64,000 bases of DNA from Helicoverpa zea (GCF_022581195.2 NC_061475.1:4960001-5024000), one strand, 5' to 3'. Positions 45,023 through 59,567 are shown, counted from the first letter of the stretch. Made by a program: numbers and translations. Notes: generated by a model not told the origin, from the sequence alone.

Positions 45023-45259
45023 CACTATAGTTCGGCCATTCAGAGAATGCGTTCCTGACACGTCGCGATTGAACTGACGACGTAACTTTGCAATGGCGTT
45101 GCAGTTACGATAAAAATATTTTTGCTGGTTGTTTACCGTTTTAACAATTGAGGAGCATTAAAACAACATTATTATATCAATAATCAATGAATGTAGTTAC
45201 GTCGTCAGTTCAATCGCGACGTGTCAGGAACGCATTCTCTGAATGGCCGAACTATAGTG
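45023..45259. mobile_element. MITE with 65-bp terminal inverted repeats
   Basis: Arms 45023-45087 and 45195-45259 are reverse complements throughout. The outer end is CACTATAGTTCGGCCATTCA and the inner end GACGACGTAACT. The 107-bp interior is AT-rich and non-coding. Identical arms suggest recent amplification. No target duplication is certain. Confidence 0.88.
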
Positions 45260-48200
45260 CTCCATAGGTTTTGTAAGGAGGTTGCCAATGTGAATAAATG
45301 TACATAAGTTGTTATGTAACGTTGTTAGCTAACTTAAGTACTTATTTAAATACATTGTCGGGTGGATTGTTGTTAATTGCTGTTGTTTTGTGATAATTAA
45401 AATGTGAGTGAGATTTACTTTTCAAGTATCTTATTTTTATTCCTATTATACAAAAGAAAAGGCTTGAAAGCCTATTAATAAATTGAAAATTCACAAGATA
45501 GAATAAAAACATACATGAACATCATTTAATTTTAGCTACTACCGGAATTTATTAATTGAAATCAACGCCATCTACCGAACCGCTTGAACCAAATGTAGTT
45601 TGCAACGCTGCTAATAGATGTCGCTACTAAGCAACCCATACTTTTAATATGTAGGAAGAATTTTCAACTGCAGAGATAGGCTGCACAGGTCCCATGATAG
45701 TCACGCATGATATACAGATACCTACCTATAGTTTTTACATCAGAATAACATCTAGGCTACTTTTTGTCAGTGTGCGGGAAGAAGGTGTCCTCGTGTTGCG
45801 GGTGAAATCGGGTGCTTATGCTGGAAAACCTATTTATCCGTAATTGGGTATTTCATTTGCTATCCTATATCTAGCATAGGTACTTTAATGATACCGCCAG
45901 GTGTAAAGGTGGGAATTCTATGCTGGTTATCACAAAGCCTAACAATTTATATCTACATTTACGTTATAATGACGGTAATGATAGAAAGTATTTGGACAGA
46001 GGTTTGCAACCTTTTTATGACGGGGCTATTTTTACCCGGCTGTCAAGAAGGTTATCATGCACTTAAAAAAATAAATAATTCTGTATTACTTCTTACCTAA
46101 CTTGCCTTTACTGATACTGGCTTCTTAATTAATGGCTAACTATTCGGCCTTTAGGCAGCTAATATTACCGTTGTCGCTTTAAAATGCGGCATCACACCAA
46201 TAGAAAAAATTATAGACCTTGTTCAGTTTTAATATTAAGGACGAACACCACTGTTTTATGATTCTGATTTTCAATAGATCAAGAACTAAGTCTAACTTAT
46301 CCAAAGTTGGTAACCTCTGCACAAAGTTATGCGATGTTTACAGTAAGGGCGAAGGAGTAAATATTGTCGCACCAATAAAGTGTAAAAGTGCCGCTCGCAG
46401 GCACTAAACTATGACAAATATAATGCACTTTGTGTTGTAGGTAAAGGCAAGTGTAGTTTGCCAGATAACTGATGCTTTTACTAGATATTTTATGATTGTT
46501 AGGTTTTCGAAGTGATATATGATTTCTAATGGTGATTAATTCGTTCTTTATTAGATATTTTGAAGCGGAAAACAATCAGGTCTGCTTAGTTCTGCGTGTT
46601 AAGTAGGTACATGTGTACCTATACTTATGAATTATGAATATATAAAGAATATAAATTGTTAAGAAAAACATATTAGAAAGGTGATAGGTACTGTAATTAC
46701 CTACAAAATGTACAGGAAGCTAAAAAATATTTTAAGAGTGAAAATAATTATATGAAAATATTTGGTGAGGCTGAAAACACTCGATCCCGAAAACGATCAC
46801 TAGAAAAAAAACAACCAGTCTACTTAAGTAATAAGATCTCCTATGAATACGCCCTTAGCGGTACAAAACGTATGACTAGGCCTGTCTATTTGTATTGTCG
46901 ATAATGTAGACGACAGACTTGTCTCCTCACTAGTCCCGACAGTTTTGTTGGAATATGATTATGTTAAAACCAAGTATTAAAGTAATTAGGATGAAGCTTA
47001 TAAGCCATTGAGGACATGTATAAACAAAAAGGCACGCAGAAGAACCTCCTTTTGAGGAAGTCGGTTAAAAATAGACCCATATCAAGTTTTAGTTTAAGCC
47101 ATATGAACCTAATCAGTAAAAGATTTTCTTACAGTAAGATGTTCCTATTTGATATAATTTGTTTTAAGGCTTTCAGGATTACTTCAGGATTAGTGCAAAC
47201 TGTACCTTCACAACATAAAATTGTAGAGCATATTGTGCTTTCTACGTCTCTAAATATATTTTTGCAAAAGCAAGTAGCGACGTAACTTCTTCCACCTTTT
47301 TTAAATTGGCAAAAAATCTAAAAATGCTAAAAATTTTATTACTAAAATCCTACTGAAAATAGACACATTTACGATTAAATTGTTCCCAACAACCCTAAAC
47401 CCACACAAAGTATAAAATCTTACCTCCCCACAGATTATTAATTAGACGCATAAAGTGTATGTTGTAGAAACCGTACACAAAATCATAAGGCTATATACAC
47501 ACCGCTTGTAAACAGACTAGGTACGGTGCACACGGTAGATACAATTAGCTAGTGAAAACAGCCAGCACGCCGCGGGGCCAGTCTAATTGGCGCTGTGTAA
47601 ACTTGTCCTGTTATCGGGGTGCCTCGAGCTCCTGTGGGATATGGAACGTGTGGAACCGGCTTTATGATGGATAAAGCGTTCAAAGTACGAATTTTTGAAT
47701 TGAAATCTAGAATTCCTGCATTTGAATGCCGATTGACAATGAATTGCAGATTAGAAAGTTTTTTTTATTATGTTTAAATTTGTTTCATTTTCTTCTGAAT
47801 TTTCTGTTATTACTTAGTTCTCGAAAGTAATATCATTGAGTTTTATGATTTCGTGTTACACACACGGTATAATTATTTTTTTATTTATTAAAAAATAAAT
47901 AAGAGAACTGATCTTATAACAATACTATTTCTGTTTCTATAAAAAAGGAAAATACTTTATACCTCGGTTCACGCGTATAAGTCTATATTTTTTTTAACAT
48001 AATGCAAGAAGGAATATAATGACTGATATACCTACTACTAAAGTGCATATCAGATTCCTTCTTATGTCCCATAAAACTACATTTTAAAGCACTCCTACAA
48101 AATATCCGTCTCCACGCTAGTGATCCCGCTCAAATCCGCCCGCCCAACTAATATTGACTTCTTATTACGGCGGTCGCGCGGATATCGCACCGGTGCGCGG

Positions 48201-48973
48201 ATAATGTCCGCCGGTGACCGCAGATAGGGACGTGCTACAATAACCTGCGGATTTTAGTGATGCGACCCAACTTTTGCTAGTTCCTGATAGCGTTTGTTCA
48301 TTACGTCTAGGAAGGATAAAGACGGGGGGGGGGACAAAGGAGGTATCTATGTAGGTACCTACCTACTTGCATAGATTAAGCTTTTTCACAAAAGATAGTA
48401 CGGTGAAGTTTATCTTAGATTATGCTGAAAGTTCATGTATGGGCGATATTTTCTATGTTCTTATGTGAGATTTTTTAAAGAAAGTTTCTTCAATTTAAAG
48501 TTAAAAATCTAAGTTGGTACTTGGGTATAATAAAAATAGTTGGTTGATGTCAAAGTACCACCACCAAGGTTAAGTTAGAGCCAATTCTTGGGAACTTTTG
48601 CAGCTAAACTCTAAGAAAAACATAGCTTTTCAAAACTTTCTTAACAATAGCATCTGTTAAGATTGATACAACATCGTACAATAATATTATCGATAACAGC
48701 ACATCCTTATTTAAAAAGTGTCAAAATTTGAATAACGAACAAGAGTTTATATCTATGGCGCGCAAAAGCCTTTACGTCGTAATTACACGCATAATTATTT
48801 GCGGCCAGCGCCGGTGGCGTACCGGCGCCCTTCTCAAATAACTCAACAAGTTAATCCTATGGTAAGCCTCTCTATCTATTGACTACATCGTTAATCACTA
48901 TATTACTTACCAATGTTTGTAATGTATTAGGGAATGCACCTACTCTTGTATTGTGGGAAACAAATCCATTTGA
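45260..48973. other. Gene-poor interval
   Basis: No supported gene. A copy of the AGAACCTCCTTTT..GTCGGTTAAAA dispersed motif lies at 47041-47070. GC-rich, non-repetitive islands occur at about 47540-47660, 48110-48250 and 48770-48850. A run of ten G residues lies near 48326. The islands could be regulatory. Confidence 0.45.
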
Positions 48974-49387
48974 GTGCCTGGCGTTCATCATCATCCTCTG
49001 AGCCTTTTTCCCAATCATGTTGGGGTCGGCTTCCAGTCTAACCGGATTCAGCTGAGTACCAGTGCTTTACAAGAAGCGACTGCCTATCTGACCTCCTCAA
49101 CCCAGTTACCCGGGCAACCCGATACCCCTTGGTTAGACTGGTGTCAGACTTACTGGCTTCTGACTACCCGTAACGACTGCCAAGGTTGTTCAATGACAGC
49201 CGGGACCTACAGTTTAACGTGCCATCCGAAACACAGTCAGTGGTGTCTAAGATATACTTAGAAAGTACATACAAACTTAGAAAAGTTGCATTGGTACTTG
49301 CCTGACCTGGGATCGAACCCGCGCCCTCGTACTTGAGAGGTTGGTTCTTTACCCACTAGGCCACCACGACTTTTTGTGCCTGGCGTT
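48974..49387 (-). mobile_element. tRNA-derived SINE, copy 2
   Basis: Body 48986-49375, flanked by GTGCCTGGCGTT at 48974-48985 and 49376-49387. It is nearly identical to copies 1 and 3, with the same A box, B box and CATCATCATCC tail (minus orientation). The open frame running through it on the + strand is an artefact of the repeat. Confidence 0.92.
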
Positions 49388-50652
49388 GTCTTTGACATTT
49401 CAGTATTCTTTTTTTAAACTGATTTAAAATGACTAGAAAATTCCTTCGCCCAGATTGAGGTAGGTAGAGATAGAGGATCTTGGGGGTCTTGTGACTTAGG
49501 TACATAAAATTAAAAAAAAAATACGTAGAAGAACAGTACGATGACTCGCTGTCTTCAAATGTCTGTCAAAACAATTTTGAAAATCAATCCAAAAAAAGCA
49601 ATAGGTGTAGGTACCTACTTATACAAATAAAATCAATAGGTATTCTAACCTGTTGCGCGTTACTGGATTAGTCGCAAAGCACCTTATCTGGCCTAAAACT
49701 GCCCTAAGAATCTTATAAGTAGGTAAATTAACTGGGCTTTGTGACTTCAAATCTGGAAGAGCCTTACATGAATCGAACTCAGAATCCGCTCAGTAGCACA
49801 TGTGGCCACTACACAAGATTGTCAAATCGAATAATTTAATCGAATTGTTCCCCAATTTATTTAATTTAACAAACTTTTTTTGGCAACGTAATAGGTGTAC
49901 TTTCAATATGTAGGTACATTACTGAAATGTCTCATTTCTCAATCTTCATAATACAATCTATACTTTTCTACAGTAATCCATCGACATGCAACCTCTTGTG
50001 TGGTATCTCAATTTAAGCCTCGAATTAGCGCTGGCCATATCACTTTCATTCTATTGTGCGGAAACTCAATGTGCTTTGTTCTCATTTCAAATGCAACCCG
50101 ATGCAAGATGGCGGCCGTCGAAACGTCATCGGAGCAACATGGCCGGCTGAGCGGTTATTGTTTGAACGTGGAACGTTATAATAGGTATTGAGGGGTAGCG
50201 TTGTTGAATGATTGTAGTTATTATTGGTCGGATACGCCTATTTTGGTTTACCATGTTCAATTGTGTTCTTAGTTTTGTTAGAATTGGTAGTCCTTCTTTT
50301 TCCATCAGTTACAGGGACTTTTGCTTATGGTAAGATTGTTTCTTGGGTGGCAGGGTCCTTTCAAACGTTTGGCGTTTTTTTTTAAGCAGTGGTGGCAATT
50401 GAAACCAAATTATGAGGATACACATCATCGTTGTCATTGTTTTATGATAGGCCCACTGTTGGGCTAAGCTCAATTCCCATGCAAAAATTCTTGAGCATTA
50501 CCGTTTTGCATACATAACTTACTTGCATACATAATTATTACCTACTTAGCACAGATTACTAGTTCGTGGTGTAACATACGTAAATAGAAGATAAACTTTA
50601 AATAGTACAAAACACAACTGAACAATCTTATTCTACTAGATAGGTACCTATG
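49388..50652. other. Intergenic with possible short LINE tail
   Basis: No gene. About 50440-50500 reads GATAGGCCCACTGTTGGGCT, resembling the conserved 3' tail of moth RTE-type elements. A short GC-rich island lies at about 50090-50170. Confidence 0.45.
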
Positions 50653-51059
50653 ATATGTATTACTTCATCATCCTCCGAGCCTTTTCCCAATCATGTTGGG
50701 GTCGGCTTCCAGTCTAACCGGATTCAGCTGAGTACCAGTGCTTTACAAGAAGCGACTGCCTATCTGACCTCCTCAACCCAGTTACCCGGGCAACCCGATA
50801 CCCCTTGGTTAGACTGGTGTCAGACTTACTGGCTTCTGACTACCCGTAACGACTGCCAAAGATGTTCAATGACAGCCGGGACCTACAGTTTAACGTGCCA
50901 TCCGAAACACAGTCAATGGTGTCTAAGATATACTTAGAAAGTACATACAAACTTAGAAAAGTTGCATTGGTACTTGCCTAACCTGGGATCGAACCCGCGC
51001 CCTCATACTTGAGAGGTTGGTCCTTTACCCACTAGGCCACCACAACTCATATGTATCAC
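50653..51059 (-). mobile_element. tRNA-derived SINE, copy 3
   Basis: Body 50664-51048, flanked by ATATGTATTAC at 50653-50663 and ATATGTATCAC at 51049-51059 (one mismatch). It has the same structure and orientation as copy 2, 1.7 kb away. Independent target duplications show two separate insertions rather than a segmental duplication. Confidence 0.9.
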
Positions 51060-54000
51060 AACATGATAGTATTACTTACGAACTTATATTACCCAACATA
51101 AGTATCACCCACCATTGTCGATACAAAACCAAAACGTGATAAGACTACATTATAATTTAGTAAACAAACTTCATTCAATCAGAGCACACTTTTGTTTAGT
51201 CTATGGTGTAATCTCAATATAAACATTATGCTCTTGACGTTAGAATCACAATTTGATTGTTGAATAACTACAAAGTTTTGTTTGAGTGATGGTGTGTTGA
51301 AATATCGGATATATCGACACTTGCTTATGTGATTTTAACCCCAATATTTAAATTTTTTTCGGGACGACCACAATGTTTTTGGTTTTCACACGAATTGATT
51401 TTAATTTTTTTAGATCCCGAGAATACTTTGCTATAGTAAAGTATACAAAAATAATTAGGTTTCCTAATAGCAAAATATTTTTAAAATCCACTCTGTAGAA
51501 TACTTCCAAACTCATACATTTTATATACCTACTTTAAATTTCACATTTACAAAAAAAGGAATAAGAGGAATAATGACGTCACATACGTCAATTAAAAAAA
51601 GTTAAGTACTCACTACTAATAAGGTCGTACCAATCATCGCGAAGAAAAAAATAGAAAAGCTAAAAATTCCGCAAACGAGATTCACTACGACTTTTATTAT
51701 CGTCGTAAATTACTATAGTTTTATAGAGATAAACATATTAATTGGCAGTAAAAACGTACAATATACACTTTAAAGTTTACCCGTGTGTTTTATAAAGACG
51801 GATGGGTCTGGTTTGAGCTAGTGATTGATAGGAAAACAGTGCGATGATTGAGCGCTGATACAAGCCAGTATTTTGATAAATAAATAGACTGGTAGTGTTG
51901 GGAAAGGCGAGTTTACTTTTTTATCGATAACTTTTCCGTTGTGTAGATTGTTATTAAGTATATCGCGTGTTCGCGTCAAAATTACGCATGTAGAAGTATT
52001 TAATTGATGAATTGATTTATTGATAACACGCTTCCATTTGACGTATCTATTTCTGTGAATATGTATCATGCTAGTTGCTCATAGGTGTTTTTGAATGCAA
52101 TTCTCTTTTAGCGGTATTAATATAAATGTTATGAGTTATTTTCGCACACGAATGAAGTATCTTGTAATAAAATATCGATAGAAGTTATTATTAAATTATG
52201 CATAAACTTATTTATAAGTAGGCGTCGAATGCAGTAAATGCTGGATATCGATATGTGTAACTCGTATTTAGAAATGTTGCAATAGAAATTTAATACGGCC
52301 AATGAAAGGAAAACCACTGTAGAAATATTTATTAATAATTTATTTATTATATTTTGTTTATTCAATACTTCTATTCATGCCATAAGAAGAGATCTTATAA
52401 GACTACTTCAGTCTCAAACCATTTACAACGTTACTCCTAAAATCAATAGTCGATCATCTTCATCAAGAAACATCGACAAGTTTGCACTTAAACTATCGTA
52501 ATCACCCCACCACTACCAAAAAAATCAGTACAGTGTAAGCAACGGCCGCTTACCTGAAAGCATGTTTTTATTCGGGCCATACTTACGCCAGGCAGTCGTA
52601 AAACTGCTCCTATTACTTACCATTTACCATCCAAACTTCGGATGGAGTCATATGTTGATGAGAATCTATTTTGAATAAGTTCTGAGTCAGTTGCTGAAGA
52701 TTAGATTATTTTGAGAAGAATTTTAACGCCGTTGTCTGGATATCTTCTATGCACCGATGAAGTATGCGTTTTAGTTTGAAAAATAGATTCTAGCTCTCTA
52801 TTAGTTCGCAGGCCGACTTCAACTAGTCCTTTTGGGAATCCATGATTCAAACGATGATGATGATTCAAAAAAATAACACACCTCATCGCAAGTATCAAGC
52901 CCAGTTCGGTATCCCACTTTGCGTTAGTTGTTAGTAGATAGAACCCAAATCTATGAATCAACCAGCATAATATACAAAGGATGTTCATACAAGATCTCAG
53001 TGTCCAAAGAGAACTCTATCGGTCCTAATTAAACCATGTCAGTAGTGTAAGCTTTTCTTGTAAAGAGGAATGGCTTTAGCATCACTTTCCCGTCATGTTA
53101 TCAGGCCATAAACATACTGTTCCAGGAAAAGGTTTAAACCTAGATGGGTTTGTGAGAGCTTAAGATTCCTAGTACGTAGCTAATAGGGTCCTTTTTATGG
53201 TAAGGAAGCCGATCTTTACCACTTCCTTCAATTAAAATCCCAATGCTAGTGAGTGACTACTTTTTCCGATTTTGTTCAAATAAAAAGTCCTTATAAAACT
53301 TTCCATATCAAGTATATTTTTAACTGCGTCTCCACAAAGATTTGATGTCTGCATCTACAGTAAAATGGCTTTAAAATAACTTCTTCATACTAAACTTACC
53401 AGTGCCATCCCAACGTAACTACCCTTATCAACCAGGTAGGTCAGGAAGATAAGTCGGATATAACATGTCATATCAAAGCAGAGCAATTCTATATTTTCTT
53501 TAATCAGATCTGATAACTCCTAGGTAAAATGACTAATCAGCAGAAATAAAGATAGAATCCACATTCATTTATACAGATGACCCAATTTTGGGAGACAACG
53601 GAAATAGGACACATGGTTCATACAATGATTTACCTTCTAACCTTCAAGAATCCAGCGAAAGTTTCTCACAAAAAACAAAAACACACTTATTACTGAGCGC
53701 AGACAGGAGTTCGAAGTAAACAAAAGAATAAAGACATACCCTATGAATAAAATAAAAATAGTAGGAGATAATATCGAAGAAACTGGCTGACTATGGAATA
53801 TGTCGAGTTATTATTCGCCTAATAACTGGATCGTATTAACTTTTGTGCGTAGAGCTACAGACGGGTAGAGGTGGGAGGTGGTACTTAAAGATTAAATGGA
53901 ATAAGGGGAAATTATTTTGGTTGTAAATAAACAAACTTTGTGTAACATATAGTATGTTATTCTAAATAGCTTGGCACTTTAGAAAGTCATATGTATTTTT

Positions 54001-57000
54001 TTTGTAATTTAGTATTGCAATACCCTTTAACACAATTATAGAATAAACACAATATACTACACAATACATATATTTATAACACAATTATATATTACTGATT
54101 ATGTGTTAAATCTATATCAATTGAGGTTTTTCTCACCTATAAAAAAGTAGGTACAGTAAATGCAATAGATAATATCTGAAACAGGAAATAGCTTCTTTTT
54201 TGTGTCACTTACCACTAATGTATGTTACCATACAAAAGTAGCACAAAACGAAACAAAATGTTTTTATAATTTTTTTATGGTAAGATATTTACGACAGCCT
54301 ACAGCAACGGGTGCAATTTAAACTACCAAGCTTATGATTATAGTTTTAATGGACCCTTCAGTTTTTGTCATCCCTTATGGTCAAAGATTTCGGTAGTTAC
54401 GTCATTATTGGTGACAAAGGCATGAATGTCAGAAATATTTGTGACTAGCTTCCGCCTGCGGTTTTTTAGGCGTCCTGAGGCGGACTACTTCCCACATAAT
54501 ATTATATGTTTGTTAGGTTTTTTTAATGTATACGCTGTAATACTGCTCAGATTATACTGATCAAAACTTGTTCACAGCAGTTACAAGTGTCATTGAGGAA
54601 CAAACATTGAAATACATATCCATTCTCACAAAAATCACATTTATAGCATTGTGTTCTTGTCTACGCCCTTTCTAAGTCTTCCAATCAATGTCTTAAAGGC
54701 ATTTATAGATTATTCATTTGTATCTCGCAATATCGATTCTTTTATGTTATTGTTTTGCTGTCGTTCCGTCTACTACACAGATATCAGGCGTAATTGGCAG
54801 TTACCGTATGACAAACTTATATTTGCTGTCACATCCACCCTTATCTTTAATATTTCGTGAACGATTCTTGTTTTATGAGCTGCAAAGGATATTGGCAGAT
54901 GTTGCAGTGACTTTTCTTCTAACAAGTTTAATGTATTGACTTATGCCAGTTTGTAGCTATTAGATTTTGTTCGCTTTCGTGGAACTCAATGGGTTTTGTG
55001 TCTTGTGATTAAATGCTTGCTATTTATTTGGTTTTAGTGCTTTCATTAAAGGTTTTAGTTTTTAGTTCTGAAAATTTTGTTTTTTTTATTATTGTTCATT
55101 CATACCCTATTTTTAATATTCCTGCATACGAATATATCGAACTTTTATCCTTATAATAATAAGCTCATTTACTTTGTAACGTCACTAATCTGATGGCAGT
55201 TGAATTAAATGAAAAATAGAACTGATTTCTTTCAATAGTACGCACACTACAAAGGTACGGGTACAATGGATTTAAACAAAGACAATCTTTACTTCCATGA
55301 CATCGACTCAGAAATATTTCTAGCTCACTCTAATGAAATAATGGTGCAAAACAATTCTACTAAGTTTTAACGTAGATTGGTAACAATTGGAGACTATATT
55401 GCTCGTTGAAACAACGGAGTAAAACCTTGGATCAGTTTTATAAATATAAAGGGAAGTTCGTGTTAAGATCGCCTCAGATAATGTTAATCTGGCCTATAAA
55501 GTTACTGGGAGAAACTAGGACATAAATGAACACTGAGATAGAAAATTATAAAAGGAGAGCAATTTGATTTGGAGATTTATAAAATATAACATTTATTAAC
55601 ACTTACCATTGCTTAGCATCAGGTGAGAAATAAGTCAAAACCATACTTATCACATATGAAAGACATGCACTTACAAAGCTAAATTAAAGTTATCTATAGA
55701 CTCGTTCGATGATTAACCATTTCCATCACTCGACTTCTTTAAATAGTGATACAAAGTAAAGAACAATAGAATGTACACATCATGTTTATAAACATCATCA
55801 ACAATTCTACAATTATTCTGTACAGTTCAATAGTAATTTTGAACTTTCCGGACTTTTTTGGGTAACATCTTGATGTACTCAAACAAATTAAGTTCAAGAA
55901 TGCAACATTTAACATCCACATATTATTTAAAAAAAGGGCGCAAACCTCTAATATAGAGATAGAGGGTCGTAATTGATCCCTATCACAATAAACTTCTTTT
56001 GTACAAGGTTCAATTATAAATTCTTTTATCTCTTTAACTTGTCAACGTCGTGCAGCAAAAAACGTTTGAATGCAAAAACAAATTCTATAGTGTGTCGACA
56101 CCCTTCAGTTAGTCCAAATCAGTTTATTTATTTCCTATCGCATGTCGTACTTCCAACTTAAATGATTGTCTTTAAATACTTTAAATTGTTCAGAAAATCG
56201 AGTTACATTCCTTTCAGCGTGATCCAGATTCGTCATTCAATTATCAACTTTAACTTCATCTAGATAAAAGTGGATTTGACTATGATTATCGTAAATCTAA
56301 ATCTGAATTGACATCTTTGCGATCATTTTGCAAAAATCATGAAATTGCGTCACCTGCACAATTGTTCTTATAACGAGGAGATTAAAGTTTAAAATCGTCT
56401 GACAATGCACTAGTTGCATCTGTAGCACCATCTTCTCTTTTCGTATCGCCGATATTTTTATTTTCCTTATTATCTCCAGCTTTAAGTCCATTATTGTTTC
56501 CTTTATTAAATTCTGACCGCATAAAGGTTGTTACAATATTCTATACAGTTAAGTCAGCCCGTCGGTCCGTTTGATCTGCTGCAATTACAGTTTTACTGCG
56601 ATCGTAAACACGGGAAACAAAATGGCTGCAGGTAAACCCTATTGTTATCGTTTTTTACCCTCCATCGGTTTTTTAGATCGGCTCTCTAAAATTAGTTATG
56701 GGTTCAATTTGTGAAGGTATGTTACTGAAGACATCTGTTAATAATTTTTATCTGCTAAAAGCTTCTTCTGATAATGCGATGTGTGAAGTTTTTAAAACAT
56801 GTAATGTGTTTTATAAAAACCTACCGTTAGTGGCAGACTTTTTTGTCTACATGAGGATGATTCAGAGGGGCAAGACAATTTTTTTCGAGGTTATCAAAAA
56901 ACTAGACTAGTTACTTAAAATCATGAAAAAGATATTATGAATATGTGCGAATAAAGTCGCGGGCAGTAGTAGTAATCATAGTTACGTCCAAAAATGTAGG

Positions 57001-57765
57001 TATTTGCGCAAGAGTATTTGGTGTCCTATCGTGATTTAAATAAATGTAATCTTTAATTATAAATACATTACAGAATGTCCTATTTTTAGCTAGACCGTAG
57101 GCAGACCATTTCAGGTTTCTAGAATTTACATAAGCACTTTAAATAAGGATAATTTAATTGCTGAGCTTCGCAGATCTATGATTAGATATAAATACCGAGA
57201 TATCCAAATTGGGTCTGATGCTTAATTAGAATTGCGTGAAAAGTTAATTCATATTTATTATCTCTTGTCACCTGATAGAGAACTGTTATAAATCTCGACA
57301 GGTACGTGAATGTTTTTCTAAGTAAAAGCAAAGGGCCTACGACGCTGCCTTGCGCAACACCTGAGACTGGAACAGTGCGCTATGAAGACGTTAGCTGCAA
57401 ATTAATTCAAGGACCTCACGATAAACGTAAAGCGATTGTATTATTTATATTATAGTTTGTGAATTTACGTCTTGACAATACACGATTGTAATATTATTCG
57501 CACCTCTTTAGTTATATTTAGTCTACCACAATGAGCGTATAAAGCTTAATCTTCTAAAAGGCTTAAACGAAATATATGAGACTTTAAATCTGGAAAGGTT
57601 CTCATAATTTCCGCAATAAATACAATTTGTTTGGCATTTACGCTTTTAAATCCTATCATTCGATCAGCAAATCAATTTGAAAAATGCTAATAACTCAAGG
57701 CATTAAGCTCATGAGCTGAGGATAAGCCTACAATTGATGTTCGCAGACATTTTTCTGCATCCACA
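51060..57765. other. Large gene-poor interval
   Basis: About 6.7 kb of AT-rich DNA. Short ORFs (for example 51818-52069, 52701-52988 and 55739-55921 on -, 54651-54860 on +) carry no known motifs and no convincing splice context. No terminal repeats, RNA genes or long inverted repeats were recognised. Confidence 0.45.
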
Positions 57766-58428
57766 ATGCTACTACATGTTGTCGCAACTTCGTGCAACTC
57801 GATGATTATTTTGCGTAAACGTTCGTTGACATTTCGCGAGCCACCGGCATTCCGATCTGTAAAGTTTACGTGGTTCGTAGTAAGGGCTTGGAAGGATGAA
57901 TTCGTGCAGCACTATACTGCATCTACACGCCCTCCGATTCGACCCTTCCCCTTACTGAGAATCCTATGGAATACTTACAAACGGCTTAAAGCAAGCCAGT
58001 CTGGTTTTGTGTTTCAATGCGCGCGGATCGCAAGCGCGTCGCGTCTAAACGTAAACGACTGCACACTAAATCTTTTTTCGATTTTTCAAACTGTTCGAAT
58101 TTTAATAAACGCTCTATGGAATCTTGGGTTGACTGCATTGTTTTTTAAAAGAGTGCCCGCCAAAAGTAAACTTTCGCAAAAGTTTGTTTAAAAAGTTTTT
58201 ATTTCTTTTTCATATTTATTTTTCTGTTCGCATTACAGTGATTACATTGTTATTTAGGTTTTGTGGTTTTTGTTTTAGTGGTTGTTTTGGTTTACATTTG
58301 AGTTTTATGTTTAAAAATTAAAGTTTTAGTCTGCGGTGTTAATGTGAAGTGTTTGGAGTTAAACTTTTGTAAGAGTGGTTTAGTAAATAGGATGTTTATA
58401 AAGTGACTTTGTAAAGTTATTTGGCAGT
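57766..58428 (+). promoter_or_regulatory. GC-richer region before a signal-peptide exon
   Basis: The sequence from about 57760 to 58060 is richer in GC and CpG than its surroundings, then turns T/G-rich up to the ATG at 58429. This is what a promoter plus 5' UTR could look like. It also contains an open 141-codon frame, which I do not accept as a gene (no motif, no homologue recalled). Confidence 0.35.
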
Positions 58429-58496
58429 ATGAAGCTCTTTTGGAAAGTTGTGTGTACCTTGCTACTTCTTGCACAAGCTGTTATGGGGAATTGGTG
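58429..58496 (+). CDS. Putative first coding exon of a secreted protein (signal peptide)
   Basis: ATG at 58429 starts a typical signal peptide: MKLFWK basic start, hydrophobic core VVCTLLLLAQAV, small residues MG at the cleavage site, then NW and a codon split as TG|GTAAGT, a perfect donor. So the exon ends in phase 2. The partner exon is uncertain. An acceptor at 59567 gives an in-phase exon that is open to 59868 (next entry). If instead the next exon starts with G, the protein would read NWW after the signal, as in several Wnt proteins whose first exon ends there; no Wnt exon was found downstream. The donor and signal-peptide quality make a real exon plausible. Confidence 0.5.
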
Positions 58497-59567
58497 GTAA
58501 GTTAATATTGGTATTTAAAAAAGTCAATTAATAAAGTTTTAGGCAAACTATTATTTTTAACCATTTTATTTCAGCAATAAAATTTTATACGATTTGAACT
58601 CGTAAAGAAAAGCCTGTACAATTGTTGCATCGTAGCCATTACATCTCCGTAGGTAATACCATAAACGCCATCAAACCAACCACTGAAGATAGTCGAACGA
58701 TTCTTTAGAATACAACAATTCTGTGGGAACATTGACATACACGAACAAATCTGTGACCGCAATTTTTATTATTGTTAGGAAATAATGAAAATACAATATC
58801 CGGCTCACATGTGAATTCTCACAGGAAAATATTTTACTAAATATACAATTCAATTTAATGGTCATGTCAAGGATATGTACTGTGAATTAGTTATGAGAAC
58901 TATTAGTAAACAAATAAACGATTGAAGAAAAGGTTTCGTTTGATCTACCATAGTTTCTATATCAAACACCTTCGAAATAGAGCAAAAGTTTCTTATATTT
59001 GAAGGGAACTGTTCCTAAAAACGAAACTCACAAAATAAAAATAATAGTATACCGCTCTAATTATATAACTTAATAAAACATTGTGTGTCCCGTTGGGACA
59101 TAAAAACATAAAATGAATCGGAGTCTTTAAAACCGAAAGACTGAAATGAGGAGCAAAACAAAACGTATCTAAAAACCATTCATAGAAGATGTTAAATTAC
59201 CTATACAAATAACCATATAATATAAACCCGTTACAACTCTACATAGTAAAACAACAGTTCCAAATGTCGCAATCGCCAACGTGTTTGTAGTAAAACCGTT
59301 TTGTTATATTTCCAAATAAAAAATAACACATTCCAAAAATAGCACATCCCTAACATAAATAATAACTGTTTACTTTTCTCATTGCACAGAACATGTTTGA
59401 CATATGCACGAAAAACAAAACAGATTTATGTAACACTAGTTTACTTTGGCATACAGCCGTTTCTGATTTATTACGAATGCATTATAATTTATTGCAATCA
59501 TTTGATTTATTATAAACGCAAAGGATTTTGTTTGAAACGTTCAATTTAGTGTCAATCATTGTTGCAG

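Noticed and set aside
48974..49261. 95-aa ORF on + strand, repeated almost identically at 50650-50937
   Set aside because: Both lie inside SINE copies with target duplications; the repeated protein is a by-product of the repeat, not a gene family.
57766..58191. 141-codon + strand ORF
   Set aside because: No known motif; sits in the GC-richer region before the signal-peptide exon, where long open frames arise from composition. Kept only as possible promoter/5' UTR.
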